A stretch of DNA of 64,000 nucleotides from Neoscytalidium dimidiatum (Eukaryota > Ascomycota > Dothideomycetes > Botryosphaeriales > Botryosphaeriaceae): the NCBI GenBank assembly GCA_037367355.1, contig CM074696.1:3038001-3102000 (forward strand), in the 5' to 3' direction. The translations under genes were made by a program, and so were the position numbers. This document shows, in pieces, positions 56,532 through 64,000 of the stretch. The notes under the pieces are model-generated. The model searched no databases, was not told the DNA's origin, and saw only the letters and a list, made by a program, of their open reading frames with translations. Position 1 is the first letter of the stretch. Each line of letters starts with the position of its first letter.

Positions 56532-58320
56532 ATGAAAGCACTTCCGTTCTTCTTGTTCGCCTGCAGCGCTGCAGCTTCCCCGGGACCTTGGGTTCCTCGA
56601 GAATGTCAATGTCCATGCGACAAACCATCAACAAAGCCTCAAGGATCGGCCGCAGGACTGGCCTCAGGCTTGGGCTCTGGCTCCGGCTCTGATCTGGGCT
56701 CCGGCTCTGATCTGGGCTCCGGCTCTGGCCACGGTTCTGGTTTGAGCTTGGGCTCCGGGACAGGCTCAGGCTTTGGCTTAGGCCCGGGCTCTGGCTCAAG
56801 TTTCGGTATTGATGTCATAACCCGTGACTTTGCTGTTGTCGGTGGAGGTTCATCCGGCACGTTTGCAGCTATCAAGTTGCGTGACTTAAACTACACGGTT
56901 GCAGTCATTGAGAAGAAGGATCACCTTGCAGGACATGTGCACACCTATACGGATGAGTCGACAGGTCAGACTTTGGACTATACTGTCACAGTCTTCCAAA
57001 ATACTACAGTCGTCAGGAACTTTTTCTCCCGCTTCAACATCCCCTTGGCCCCCATCTCAACAAGCGATCGAACTGTGTTACCCATCGACTTATCCACCGG
57101 ACTGCCGAATATTGCTGGATTAGCAAGCCAGAATGCGACGGCCACAGCGCTACAGGCTTATTCCGCTCAGCTCGCAAAATATCCTTATCTGTCCTCCGGT
57201 TTTTTCAATATTCCTTCTCCAGTCCCGGAAGATTTGCTGATAACTTTTGGCGATTTCGTGGTCAAGTACAAGTTGGAAGCCATGGTTCCATTGCTCTGGC
57301 AGTATACCCAAGGCTTCGGAGATATCTTGTCCATGCCGTCGATCTACATTCTCAAACACTTTGACCTTAGTGTCGTTCAGGCCATTAGTCAAACTGGCTT
57401 CGTAACAAGTGCTCGAAATGATAATATTGAGCTATGGGAGAAAGCGGAAGCAGAGCTGGGACACGATGTATTCACCAGAAGCCAGGTTGTTGGTGTTGAC
57501 CGTGTTCGTCCTGACAATGGTGGCTACAACACGTATGTTTCTTTTTTTTTTTTTTTTCACCTCCAGCGCCTTCAATGTAGCTAACGGTGTAATCATTAGC
57601 ATCCTTATAACTACTCCCTCGGGGCCTAAGATTATCCGCGCTCGTCAAATTCTTTTCACAGCCCCGCCACTTCTGAGCAATGTCGCGAGCTTCTCTCTTG
57701 ATGCGCACGAGCAGAGAATCCTCTCCAAGTTCAGAGGCCACTACTACTGGGCCGGACTAATCAGCAACACTGGCATCCCCCCAGGCACCGCGATCTGGAA
57801 CTCCTCCCCGTCTGGACGCTTCAGTCTCCCTCAGCTTCCCGCCCCTTATAACTTTGTCGGCCAGAAAATTCCCAATTTAGCTGCGTTCTACTACTCAGCT
57901 CCCGAGTTCTGGCCTGACTCGAAATTGAGCGACGAAGACGTTAAGGCGGACGCCTTGCGGAAGCTGCGAACCTTGCAGGCCACTTCATTCGGTGGCATTC
58001 TCGCCCCGCCCGCAGGACCTAATAGCACCAACGCAACCAACACCACTGCTCTCAGTGAGCCAGAAATTGTGGACTTTGTGAATCACGTCGTCTTCGAGTG
58101 TACTGTGGCCTCCGCGGAGATTAAGGCCGGCTTCTACCGGGAGCTTAGCACGCTGCAAGGGTATAGGGGACTCTGGTGGACAGGCGCGGCTTTTCATGTG
58201 CATGACTCCACCAGGCTTTGGGCTTTCACTGAAGAAGTGGTGAGGCAGATGGTCGGTGCATTGAGGGGTACAGGAGGCAGCGGTGGTTACTCCCCTCTTC
58301 AGAAGTCCCAGAGCGTGTAA
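56532..58320 (+). CDS. Secreted FAD-dependent amine-oxidase-like protein
   Basis: Exons 56532-57532 and 57600-58320 (intron 67 bp with a run of 16 T) give 573 residues. The signal peptide [18 protein letters not shown] is followed by a CQCPC motif and a Gly/Ser-rich repeat of about 50 residues. The dinucleotide-binding fold then reads [18 protein letters not shown], with [13 protein letters not shown] as the second strand and Glu for ribose. The splice gives [12 protein letters not shown]. Later blocks are [13 protein letters not shown] and the C-terminal [22 protein letters not shown] flavin-site region. The pattern is like fungal flavin amine oxidases related to beta-cyclopiazonate dehydrogenase, but the substrate is unknown and no pathway genes lie nearby. 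An in-frame ATG at 56328 would add 68 hydrophobic residues; I prefer the inner start with its clean signal peptide. Confidence 0.85.
56664..56808 (+). repeat. Gly/Ser-coding minisatellite in the amine oxidase gene
   Basis: An 18-bp unit (GGCTCCGGCTCTGATCTG) is repeated almost three times from 56679, within a longer imperfect run of Gly-Ser-Leu/Asp codons. It places a flexible linker between the signal peptide and the catalytic domain. Confidence 0.85.
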
Positions 58321-59446
58321 GATGATTGGATGGAGGATGATAGTGTTGTCGTTCGTGGCGGGTTTCCGTTTGAATCCGAAGTTCAAGGATGGTGGGTCAA
58401 GTCATTGGGACGAAAGCCACTATTCATTGTAATACTTTTCTCCCGCTTTCATCTCGAGACTGCCTCGCGATGAAGTACTCATAGTAATCATTTTCATTTT
58501 GGTGATAGATTGTGGCAAATATGCAGAGAATGTACGTACAAAACATTACCTGAGTCTTCTATAGCTCTGCGGTCTACCGTGTGAGCTGGGGCCAAAGATC
58601 CCCCATGTCAAGATCTAGCTCCACCGTCGCGCCATGGTTAATTTCGATTTGAGTTCAAATAAAGAGCCACTGGGACACTCTACTACCTTACTCGCATGTC
58701 TAGCGAACAACATTTCGCCGGAACTGAGCCTTCCCTGGATGGAGAACCAGACAAATATTCTCTAAAGCTTTAACACGGAAGGTCAACTCAGTTTTGGTTT
58801 GCTTGGGGATAGGTTTTCCCCCTTTCCCACTGAACGACTAAGACGCTTGAGCTAGATAAACGCGATATGGTGGCCTGTAGTCACTCGGCGGGATATAGGG
58901 TTCTGGGTTGTAGAGTATGGTGCTGTCTCCATGAGTCGACGTTGTTGATCTTTCGCAGAAGTGTCGGCCCTTTCTGATGCAAGCGGAAAGCAAGTTGACT
59001 GTGATTATTAGGCTTTGAGCCTGGAGAGCATGAACAAAAGTGACCGACCCTCAGAGCTCGAGCCGACACTCGAAAGTAATTCGTTGGGTGTTCATGTGAG
59101 CGTAGACAAGGGGTCACTCAAAGTATGGAGCTTGCATATCTAGTTGAATGCAAACGCTTAAGAAAGCGCAAGATTGTTAGACGCTCATGCGACTACGTGG
59201 TGCTCTACGCCACGCACGATTTTCCACTCGTACAGCTTACTTTCAAAAAAATCTGTTACTGTACCGCCTTCGACTCTACCAGCCCGTAACGCCAAATGCA
59301 GCCGTAAGATCAAAAAAAAAAAAAAGCAGCCTAAAAATATCTTCCGGTGACAGCAACGATACTCCCGAGTAGCCTAGTATACAGCGGTTCCTTTGCATCC
59401 ATCTATGCCAAATTCCTAGTGCACTCATTACCGGGCGTAACCTCTT
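58321..59446. other. Convergent 3' flanks, no gene seen
   Basis: About 1.1 kb lies between two converging genes. A run of thirteen A occurs near 59313-59325. Nothing else is supportable. Confidence 0.55.
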
Positions 59447-60215
59447 CTAGACCCTAGCGGCGACTAAGCTCATGTAAATGCCCCAGCAAAGGCCAACGGC
59501 GCTCAGGAAAACAATACGCCTCTCGACAGGGATGAAGCTGAAACTGATGATGGAGGCGATGGGCCAGATCTTGTAGCCCGCAACGATGATCGGGATCGTC
59601 TCCTGTTGATCAACTAGATCAGCAATCGAAAATCCCAAACCGCACATTTGTTACATCGTCCTTCAACTCACCGCTCGAATATTCTGGCCGATCTGTGCGC
59701 TCGACTGGCCTTTCATGAAACCCATGATGACCAGAAAGGCGACGGTGTTCATGATAGCGCCCATGGTAATGCAGTCGACGAACCATTTGGTGATGGTGTT
59801 CTTCAGATCAAGCTTGGGCTTTTCATCCTCAACGTATACGGAGCTATCTTCGGCGTGCTTTTCGAGGTCGGCGTCGGTCGAGACGCGAGGAGAGCGGTGG
59901 GCGTGTGCGAGGGGGGCAGAGCGCGGATAGGCAGGGAAGGTGCGCTCGAGGAACTGCTGCCATAGATAATTCGGCGGGGCGGTTATGAGCGTTAAGATGA
60001 CGAAACGGAGAAATTCGAGGATGTTAAAGGAGAGTGGGCGCTGTGGGCGAGCAGAAAGTCAGGGTCAGTTGCGACTGCGGGTATAGCGGAGATAGGCGGC
60101 AAAGGGTCGAGAAACTTACACCACCTCGGTAGGCGTCGATGAATTGAGCGAGAATGTTGGAGATAGAGGAGAGGATTGCTGCTTGCAGCGTAGCATTGAT
60201 CATAGGAGACGGCAT
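59447..60215 (-). CDS. Mpv17/PMP22 family membrane protein
   Basis: Three exons (60120-60215, 59672-60040, 59447-59602; introns 79 and 69 bp) give 206 residues. Conserved family blocks are ILAQFIDAYRGG joined to RPLSFNILEFLRFV, APPNYLWQQFLE, the FVIMGFMKG-like helix (AFLVIMGFMKGQSSA), YKIWPIASIISFSFIPVERR and the terminal GLCWGIYMSLVAARV. Four hydrophobic helices fit the family. Members sit in peroxisomal or inner mitochondrial membranes and form channels or affect metabolite balance; which membrane applies here is not decided by sequence. An acidic loop (DADLEKHAEDSSVYVEDEKPK) is longer than in short homologues. The gene is divergent from the CobW gene with 570 bp between starts. Confidence 0.92.
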
Positions 60216-60785
60216 GTTGGGTGGGAAAGAAAGCCGACGGCAGCACGGCCAGCGGCGACGGGAGCGAACGTTTGGAAGGTCTGGTTTCGAGCCGCTTCAG
60301 AGTAATTTCAGGGCGTAGACGTCGAAGGACCCTGGAGCGGAGTTGACACTGTAGCGACAGTGTTGGGTGCACGAACTGGGTTTTAGGAGACCGCGCGACA
60401 AGCTCTTAGGCGCTCAGTGACGGGCTCGCGACGACACATGTACTATTCAAGGCACGGGGAAGGGATCGGCGCGGGCTGCGAGATGGCGATGGACCGGGTC
60501 CGGTGGAACACGCCCGTTTCAAAAGAACGGGGGCGCCTGGGGTGCAGCGCGGGCCGCACTGCTCATCGCCCGCGGCCTGCCCAGTCACGAGTGCTCGGTC
60601 TGCTGAGACAGCGTTGACGCGCGCCACCCGCATCGTCAGAGCGGCGTTCGGCCGGAATGGGTGCGGACTTCACAGGGCTGCTTATCGATAAAAGAACCCT
60701 CAAAGACTCCGGAGGACCCCAGAAGGCCCGCCGCACAGAACCGCCTGACGTCGTCACCCTCACTCGCAGGCGCCGAGACCATATC
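60216..60785. promoter_or_regulatory. Divergent promoter region of Mpv17-like and CobW-like genes
   Basis: 570 bp between opposite start codons. The CobW frame is open upstream to an ATG at 60657, so part of this could code if that start is used. No TATA box was recognised. Confidence 0.5.
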
Positions 60786-62412
60786 ATGGACATCGACGAC
60801 GAGGAAGCGCCACCACTGCTTGTTGACGCCAGTCTGGCCGAGAACGCAGAGGTCGACCAACAACCCGCCGCCGATGTGGACAACCTGCCCCTCGTCAAGG
60901 TCCCAATCACCATAGTCACTGGTACGTGCAAACGGCAATAATTCCTTTTACATTGTACTGGCTCTCTGCCCTTCATAGCTCGTCCTGTCTCTCCTGCATC
61001 CATGCACCACAAGCTACCGTTCATTCTGTCCGACATGAGCGCAACCTACGACTCAGTTCGCGTAGTTTCCCTTGACTCGCAGTGTGTTGTATTATAGCCC
61101 GCTGCGCGTTTGAACCGTATTTTGGCTATCGTCCACCACACCGCTCGTATTGCTGCTTCGGGGCTTGCGGCTAACAGACACCAAATAGGGTACCTTGGTG
61201 CAGGCAAAACCACGCTGCTGAACTACATCCTCAACGAGCGCCATGGCAAGAAGATTGCAGTGATTTTGAACGGCTTGTGAACCCGTTGACACCAAGTAAT
61301 GCGCCAGGATCGCTAACAATAACGTTAGAGTTCGGCAATTGTAAGCTTCTCGCCTGACTGTCCAGGTCAGAATCGAAACTGACTTAGCGGGCAACCCGCC
61401 ACAGCCGCCGACATCGAGAAATCCCTCACTGTCAGCAAAGACGGCGGTCAGGTTGAAGAATGGCTCGACCTGGCCAACGGCTGCTTGTGCTGTACCGTGA
61501 AGGATACCGGTGTCCAGGCCATAGAATCACTAATGGAGCGCCGTGGTGCCTTCGATTACATCCTACTCGAGACCACCGGCCTAGCTGACCCGGGCAACAT
61601 CGCCCCGCTCTTTTGGATAGATGAAGGCCTCGGTAGCACTATATATCTTGACGGTATTGTTACCTTGGTTGACGCAAAGAACATTCTCACGAGCTTGGAC
61701 GAACCGCCGCCAGAAACTGCCGTGCACCAGGACGAGGACCACGACCACGAGGGTCCCGAACTGACCACAGCGCATCTGCAAGTCTCTCACGCCGATGTCA
61801 TCGTCATCAACAAGAGCGATCTGGTCACCCCCGAAGAGCTCGAGACCGTGCGCCGGCGTATCATGGCCATCAATGCGCTTGCCAAAATCCACATCACGGA
61901 TCATAGCAAGGTGCCTCACTTAGAAGGAGTATTGCTCGACCTCCACGCCTACGACGCCGTCGACTCGGCACAGTTAGATTTTGCCGCTAAAGGGCATAGC
62001 CATCTTGATCCGGTATGTCCATCTACACCAGTTTTTGATCTTTGCTCTGACGTACACCCAGACGATCGCAACGATCACCATTACCATTCCTGCACTAGAC
62101 AATAATGGTCTCGCCGCCTTGGACACGTGGCTCCAGTCCCTACTTTGGGAGGAGACTCTGCCTGGTGCATCGCCGTCACCGAAATTCGAGATCCACAGGA
62201 CGAAGGGACGCGTGCCGATGACTGATGGCTCATTGAAGTTGATTCAGGGTGTTCGAGAAGTCTTTGAGATCCTAGATGCAAGAGATAGCCCTACTAGTGG
62301 GCAAGATAACTCTGATACGGCGCGCCAAGCGGGAAAGGTAGTCCTGATCGGAAGAAAAGTCCAGGAAGAAAAATTCGGTCGGAGCCTACGACAGGCTTTG
62401 GGCATCGCATAG
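60786..62412 (+). CDS. CobW/COG0523 GTPase, ZNG1-like zinc metallochaperone
   Basis: Five exons (60786-60921, 61189-61272, 61329-61340, 61405-62012, 62062-62412) give 396 residues. Splicing builds [20 protein letters not shown], the Walker A P-loop (residues 46-53), then AVILNEFGNSADIEKSL across a 12-nt third exon. The metal site is Cys104-x-Cys106-Cys107 in [10 protein letters not shown]. Other GTPase blocks are [21 protein letters not shown] and VINKSDLV. An acidic His-rich loop ([11 protein letters not shown]) probably holds metal. The CobW C-terminal domain ends in [20 protein letters not shown]. Related ZNG1 proteins pass zinc to methionine aminopeptidase. The second intron starts with GC rather than GT. 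The start at [12 protein letters not shown] is preferred to an ATG 43 codons upstream. Confidence 0.9.
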
Positions 62413-62884
62413 AGGTAAGCTGCTGATATGCGATGCGACGCGATGCGATGGATTATATAAAAAGAACTCGAGACAAAGGAAAAGGTAATGCAACAGCACC
62501 GCGCCTTCCAACCCTCTTCAGTGTCCGTTTTTCTCGAAAGCTAGCAGGGGTATAAGTGAGAATTCCTTGCTCAGTGCTCCTGGCGAAATGATGTTATACA
62601 GGAAGAGCAAGTGCGAAGACCAGTCCTGGAAATGATAGCATGATGAGCTTGGCCGGACGCCGCCCAAATGAGTTCCGAGGTCCCCCTTTTCCCATTCACC
62701 AACTTTCTCCATGCGAGACTTTGCCAGATCCTTGAAGACACCTTACACCCGAATTCCCGAAGCCTTGAAGATGAGATAAAGAAAAATGAAAAATATAGGA
62801 GCTTGTTAGAGATTGTGGTGGGAGCGGTCGCTTATCGCTTCCCTGTAAGAAAGAGCGGAGATACTGTCGGAGGCGAAGAGAGTC
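62413..62884. other. Convergent 3' flanks
   Basis: 470 bp between converging genes. A short run of GCGAT-type repeats lies just after the CobW stop (about 62430-62450). Nothing else was seen. Confidence 0.55.
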
Positions 62885-64000
62885 CTAGTACCAACTATTG
62901 CCCTCTTCGCCCTTCCTGATGCCCTTTGGATTCAATGACTTGACCCCTTGATACGGCATAAAGTCTCCGACTTGGGATTCAAAGGTGCCGGAAATGGCAC
63001 GCTTGCCAATCGCTTTGAACGAGTCGTACTCAATCTCGCCATTGACGGCTGCCCACTCCCGGGACGCCGGGGTCGTCCCGTCGCCCAGGTCGCTCCACCT
63101 GGTGACAGATATGGACTGCTTGAATTTCTGCATCGGATCGCTCTTGTCCTCGGCCAATTTGAGCTCAATCAGGTACTCCGTCGGACACTCTGGGCATCGG
63201 CGGATAGGCTTGCATTCAGTGCACTGACTGACGACCTGGTTGGCAGTCGGGACATGCCTGCGAGCGTCGATTTTGCGCGCGATTTGCTGTTCCGGTCCGT
63301 TGCCCTGACGCGGCCTCGGGATGTGATTGAGCGCGCATTTGCACAAGTTCATGAGCTCGCCGTCTCGCCAGTGGGCACATGCGGAGAAGTACGGCGTGTA
63401 ATCTTCCCGCGAGTAGAGCAGGTGCCGCTGCCCGCTGGGAGGAAGGCCGGCGGGGGCGAAGGCGGAGCTGACCACTCTCACGAAGAGATGGTTGTTGATC
63501 ACGTAGTAGCGGGTTTGGTGTGACCAGCCACTGGCGGAGTCTTTCCAGCGGCGAAAGAGGTTTTCCACAGGGATGCCATACTGCGGGCCGTAGCGCGCTG
63601 CTCGAGTAGTGAGCTGGACGAACGCGAATGGTAGATTGCGGTTGGACGTTAATCGCGTACGAGGAGGTGGCAAGAGAGGGTTTTGAGCATTGGGGCAGAT
63701 GAACAGCGGGTTTAGCACATGGGGAGGTTTCAACTCTTCTTCGCCAGGCTGGATCCGGGTATGGTATGTGCCACACGGGAAGCACAAGAGTTGGTTGGGT
63801 AGATGGCGGTCCATTGGGGCCAGAAATTGGATCCTGTGCAAGCGGTTTTCCGGTAGTCTCAATGCCTCCCACGGCCCGGGACCAAGGAGATTGGCCAGGG
63901 TCTTGTTCGCGAAAGCCAAGCTCGCGGCATCTGCTGGCGACAGGTAGTCATCTGCAATTTTGTGCCAGATCTTCGGCGGGAGACTGGCAATCAGTGGCTC
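62885..64000 (-). CDS. F-box protein, N-terminally truncated by the window edge
   Basis: The frame runs off the right edge, leaving 371 visible residues. The first visible residues, SLPPKIWHKIADDYLSP then ADAASLAFANKTL, form an F-box, which would link the protein to Skp1 in an SCF ubiquitin ligase. Cysteine motifs follow: LLCFPCGTYH, a Cys/His stretch around SACAHWRDGELMNLCKC, and C-x2-C-x5-C-x2-C in QCTECKPIRRCPEC, suggesting zinc binding. The tail (about 80 residues) includes TRWSDLGDGTTPASREW. It looks like the large, fast-evolving F-box families of Dothideomycetes and other Pezizomycotina. The target is unknown. The start codon lies outside the window. Confidence 0.8.
   Translation of the reverse strand, partial: EPLIASLPPKIWHKIADDYLSPADAASLAFANKTLANLLGPGPWEALRLPENRLHRIQFLAPMDRHLPNQLLCFPCGTYHTRIQPGEEELKPPHVLNPLFICPNAQNPLLPPPRTRLTSNRNLPFAFVQLTTRAARYGPQYGIPVENLFRRWKDSASGWSHQTRYYVINNHLFVRVVSSAFAPAGLPPSGQRHLLYSREDYTPYFSACAHWRDGELMNLCKCALNHIPRPRQGNGPEQQIARKIDARRHVPTANQVVSQCTECKPIRRCPECPTEYLIELKLAEDKSDPMQKFKQSISVTRWSDLGDGTTPASREWAAVNGEIEYDSFKAIGKRAISGTFESQVGDFMPYQGVKSLNPKGIRKGEEGNSWY

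Noticed and set aside
25621..58320. A secondary-metabolite cluster around the cupin, SDR and amine oxidase genes
   Set aside because: They are 14-31 kb apart, separated by housekeeping genes, and there is no synthase, terpene cyclase or transporter in the window.
62948..63523. 191-codon plus-strand frame
   Set aside because: It is antisense to the F-box gene, whose F-box and Cys motifs are recognisable.
1..64000. Transposons, CRISPR arrays, tRNA or rRNA genes
   Set aside because: I looked for transposase motifs, terminal repeats, regular spacer arrays and B-box-like GGTTCGA sequences and found none that hold up. A tRNA scan and repeat search would be decisive.

Overview
The window is nuclear DNA of a filamentous ascomycete (Pezizomycotina). 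Most genes contain short spliceosomal introns (about 47-142 bp), the genes are monocistronic on both strands, and several families are typical of this group: an Egh16-like secreted protein, a BBC1/MTI1 actin-patch protein, a multi-exon chitin synthase with a long N-terminal tail, and a homeodomain/C2H2 regulator. A member of the Dothideomycetes is my best guess from overall gene style, but the sequence alone does not prove the class. I see no rRNA, tRNA, CRISPR array or intact transposon.

Layout. 0-11 kb: a secreted Egh16-like protein, the GPI-transamidase catalytic subunit (GPI8), a histidine-phosphatase family protein, a small conserved protein of unknown function and a class II aldolase/adducin protein. 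12-20 kb: a multi-domain transcription factor (Zn2Cys6-like cluster, homeodomain and C2H2 fingers), a 5'-nucleotidase-type metallophosphoesterase and a mitochondrial-type acetyl-CoA C-acetyltransferase. 20.2-23.6 kb is gene-poor. 23.6-36.5 kb: a secreted subtilisin-like protease, a cupin, a GPI-anchored Cys-rich surface protein, the large BBC1-like SH3 protein, and a run of gene-expression genes on the + strand: RTR1/RPAP2 phosphatase, mitochondrial ribosomal MRP51 and cytosolic ribosomal eS17. 36.5-40 kb is gene-poor. 40-53.5 kb: the monopolin subunit Csm1/Pcs1, a frameshifted short-chain dehydrogenase, an unknown single-pass membrane protein, a chitin synthase and a 1023-residue repeat protein with a mitochondrial-looking N-terminus. 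53.5-56.5 kb is gene-poor. 56.5-64 kb: a secreted FAD amine-oxidase-like enzyme with a Gly/Ser repeat, an Mpv17/PMP22 membrane protein, a CobW/ZNG1-type metallochaperone GTPase and a truncated F-box protein that runs off the right end.

How the genes relate. Most of the window is housekeeping sequence with no operon-like or biosynthetic-cluster logic. There is a loose cell-surface theme: GPI8 attaches GPI anchors, a GPI-anchored candidate is encoded about 23 kb away, and chitin synthase, the secreted protease, Egh16-like protein and BBC1 (endocytic actin patches) all act at the wall or plasma membrane. This is co-occurrence, not evidence of a joint system. The points most worth a second look are the three-part DNA-binding protein, a possible copper-binding N-terminal His in the Egh16-like protein, an SDR gene broken by two single-base frameshifts, two introns with GC donors (one beside a 12-nt microexon), an exact 120-nt repeat array in the 1023-residue protein, and the orphan membrane protein at 43.6-44.6 kb. 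I did not find a convincing undescribed multi-gene system. All exon boundaries were read by eye from splice consensus and frame.
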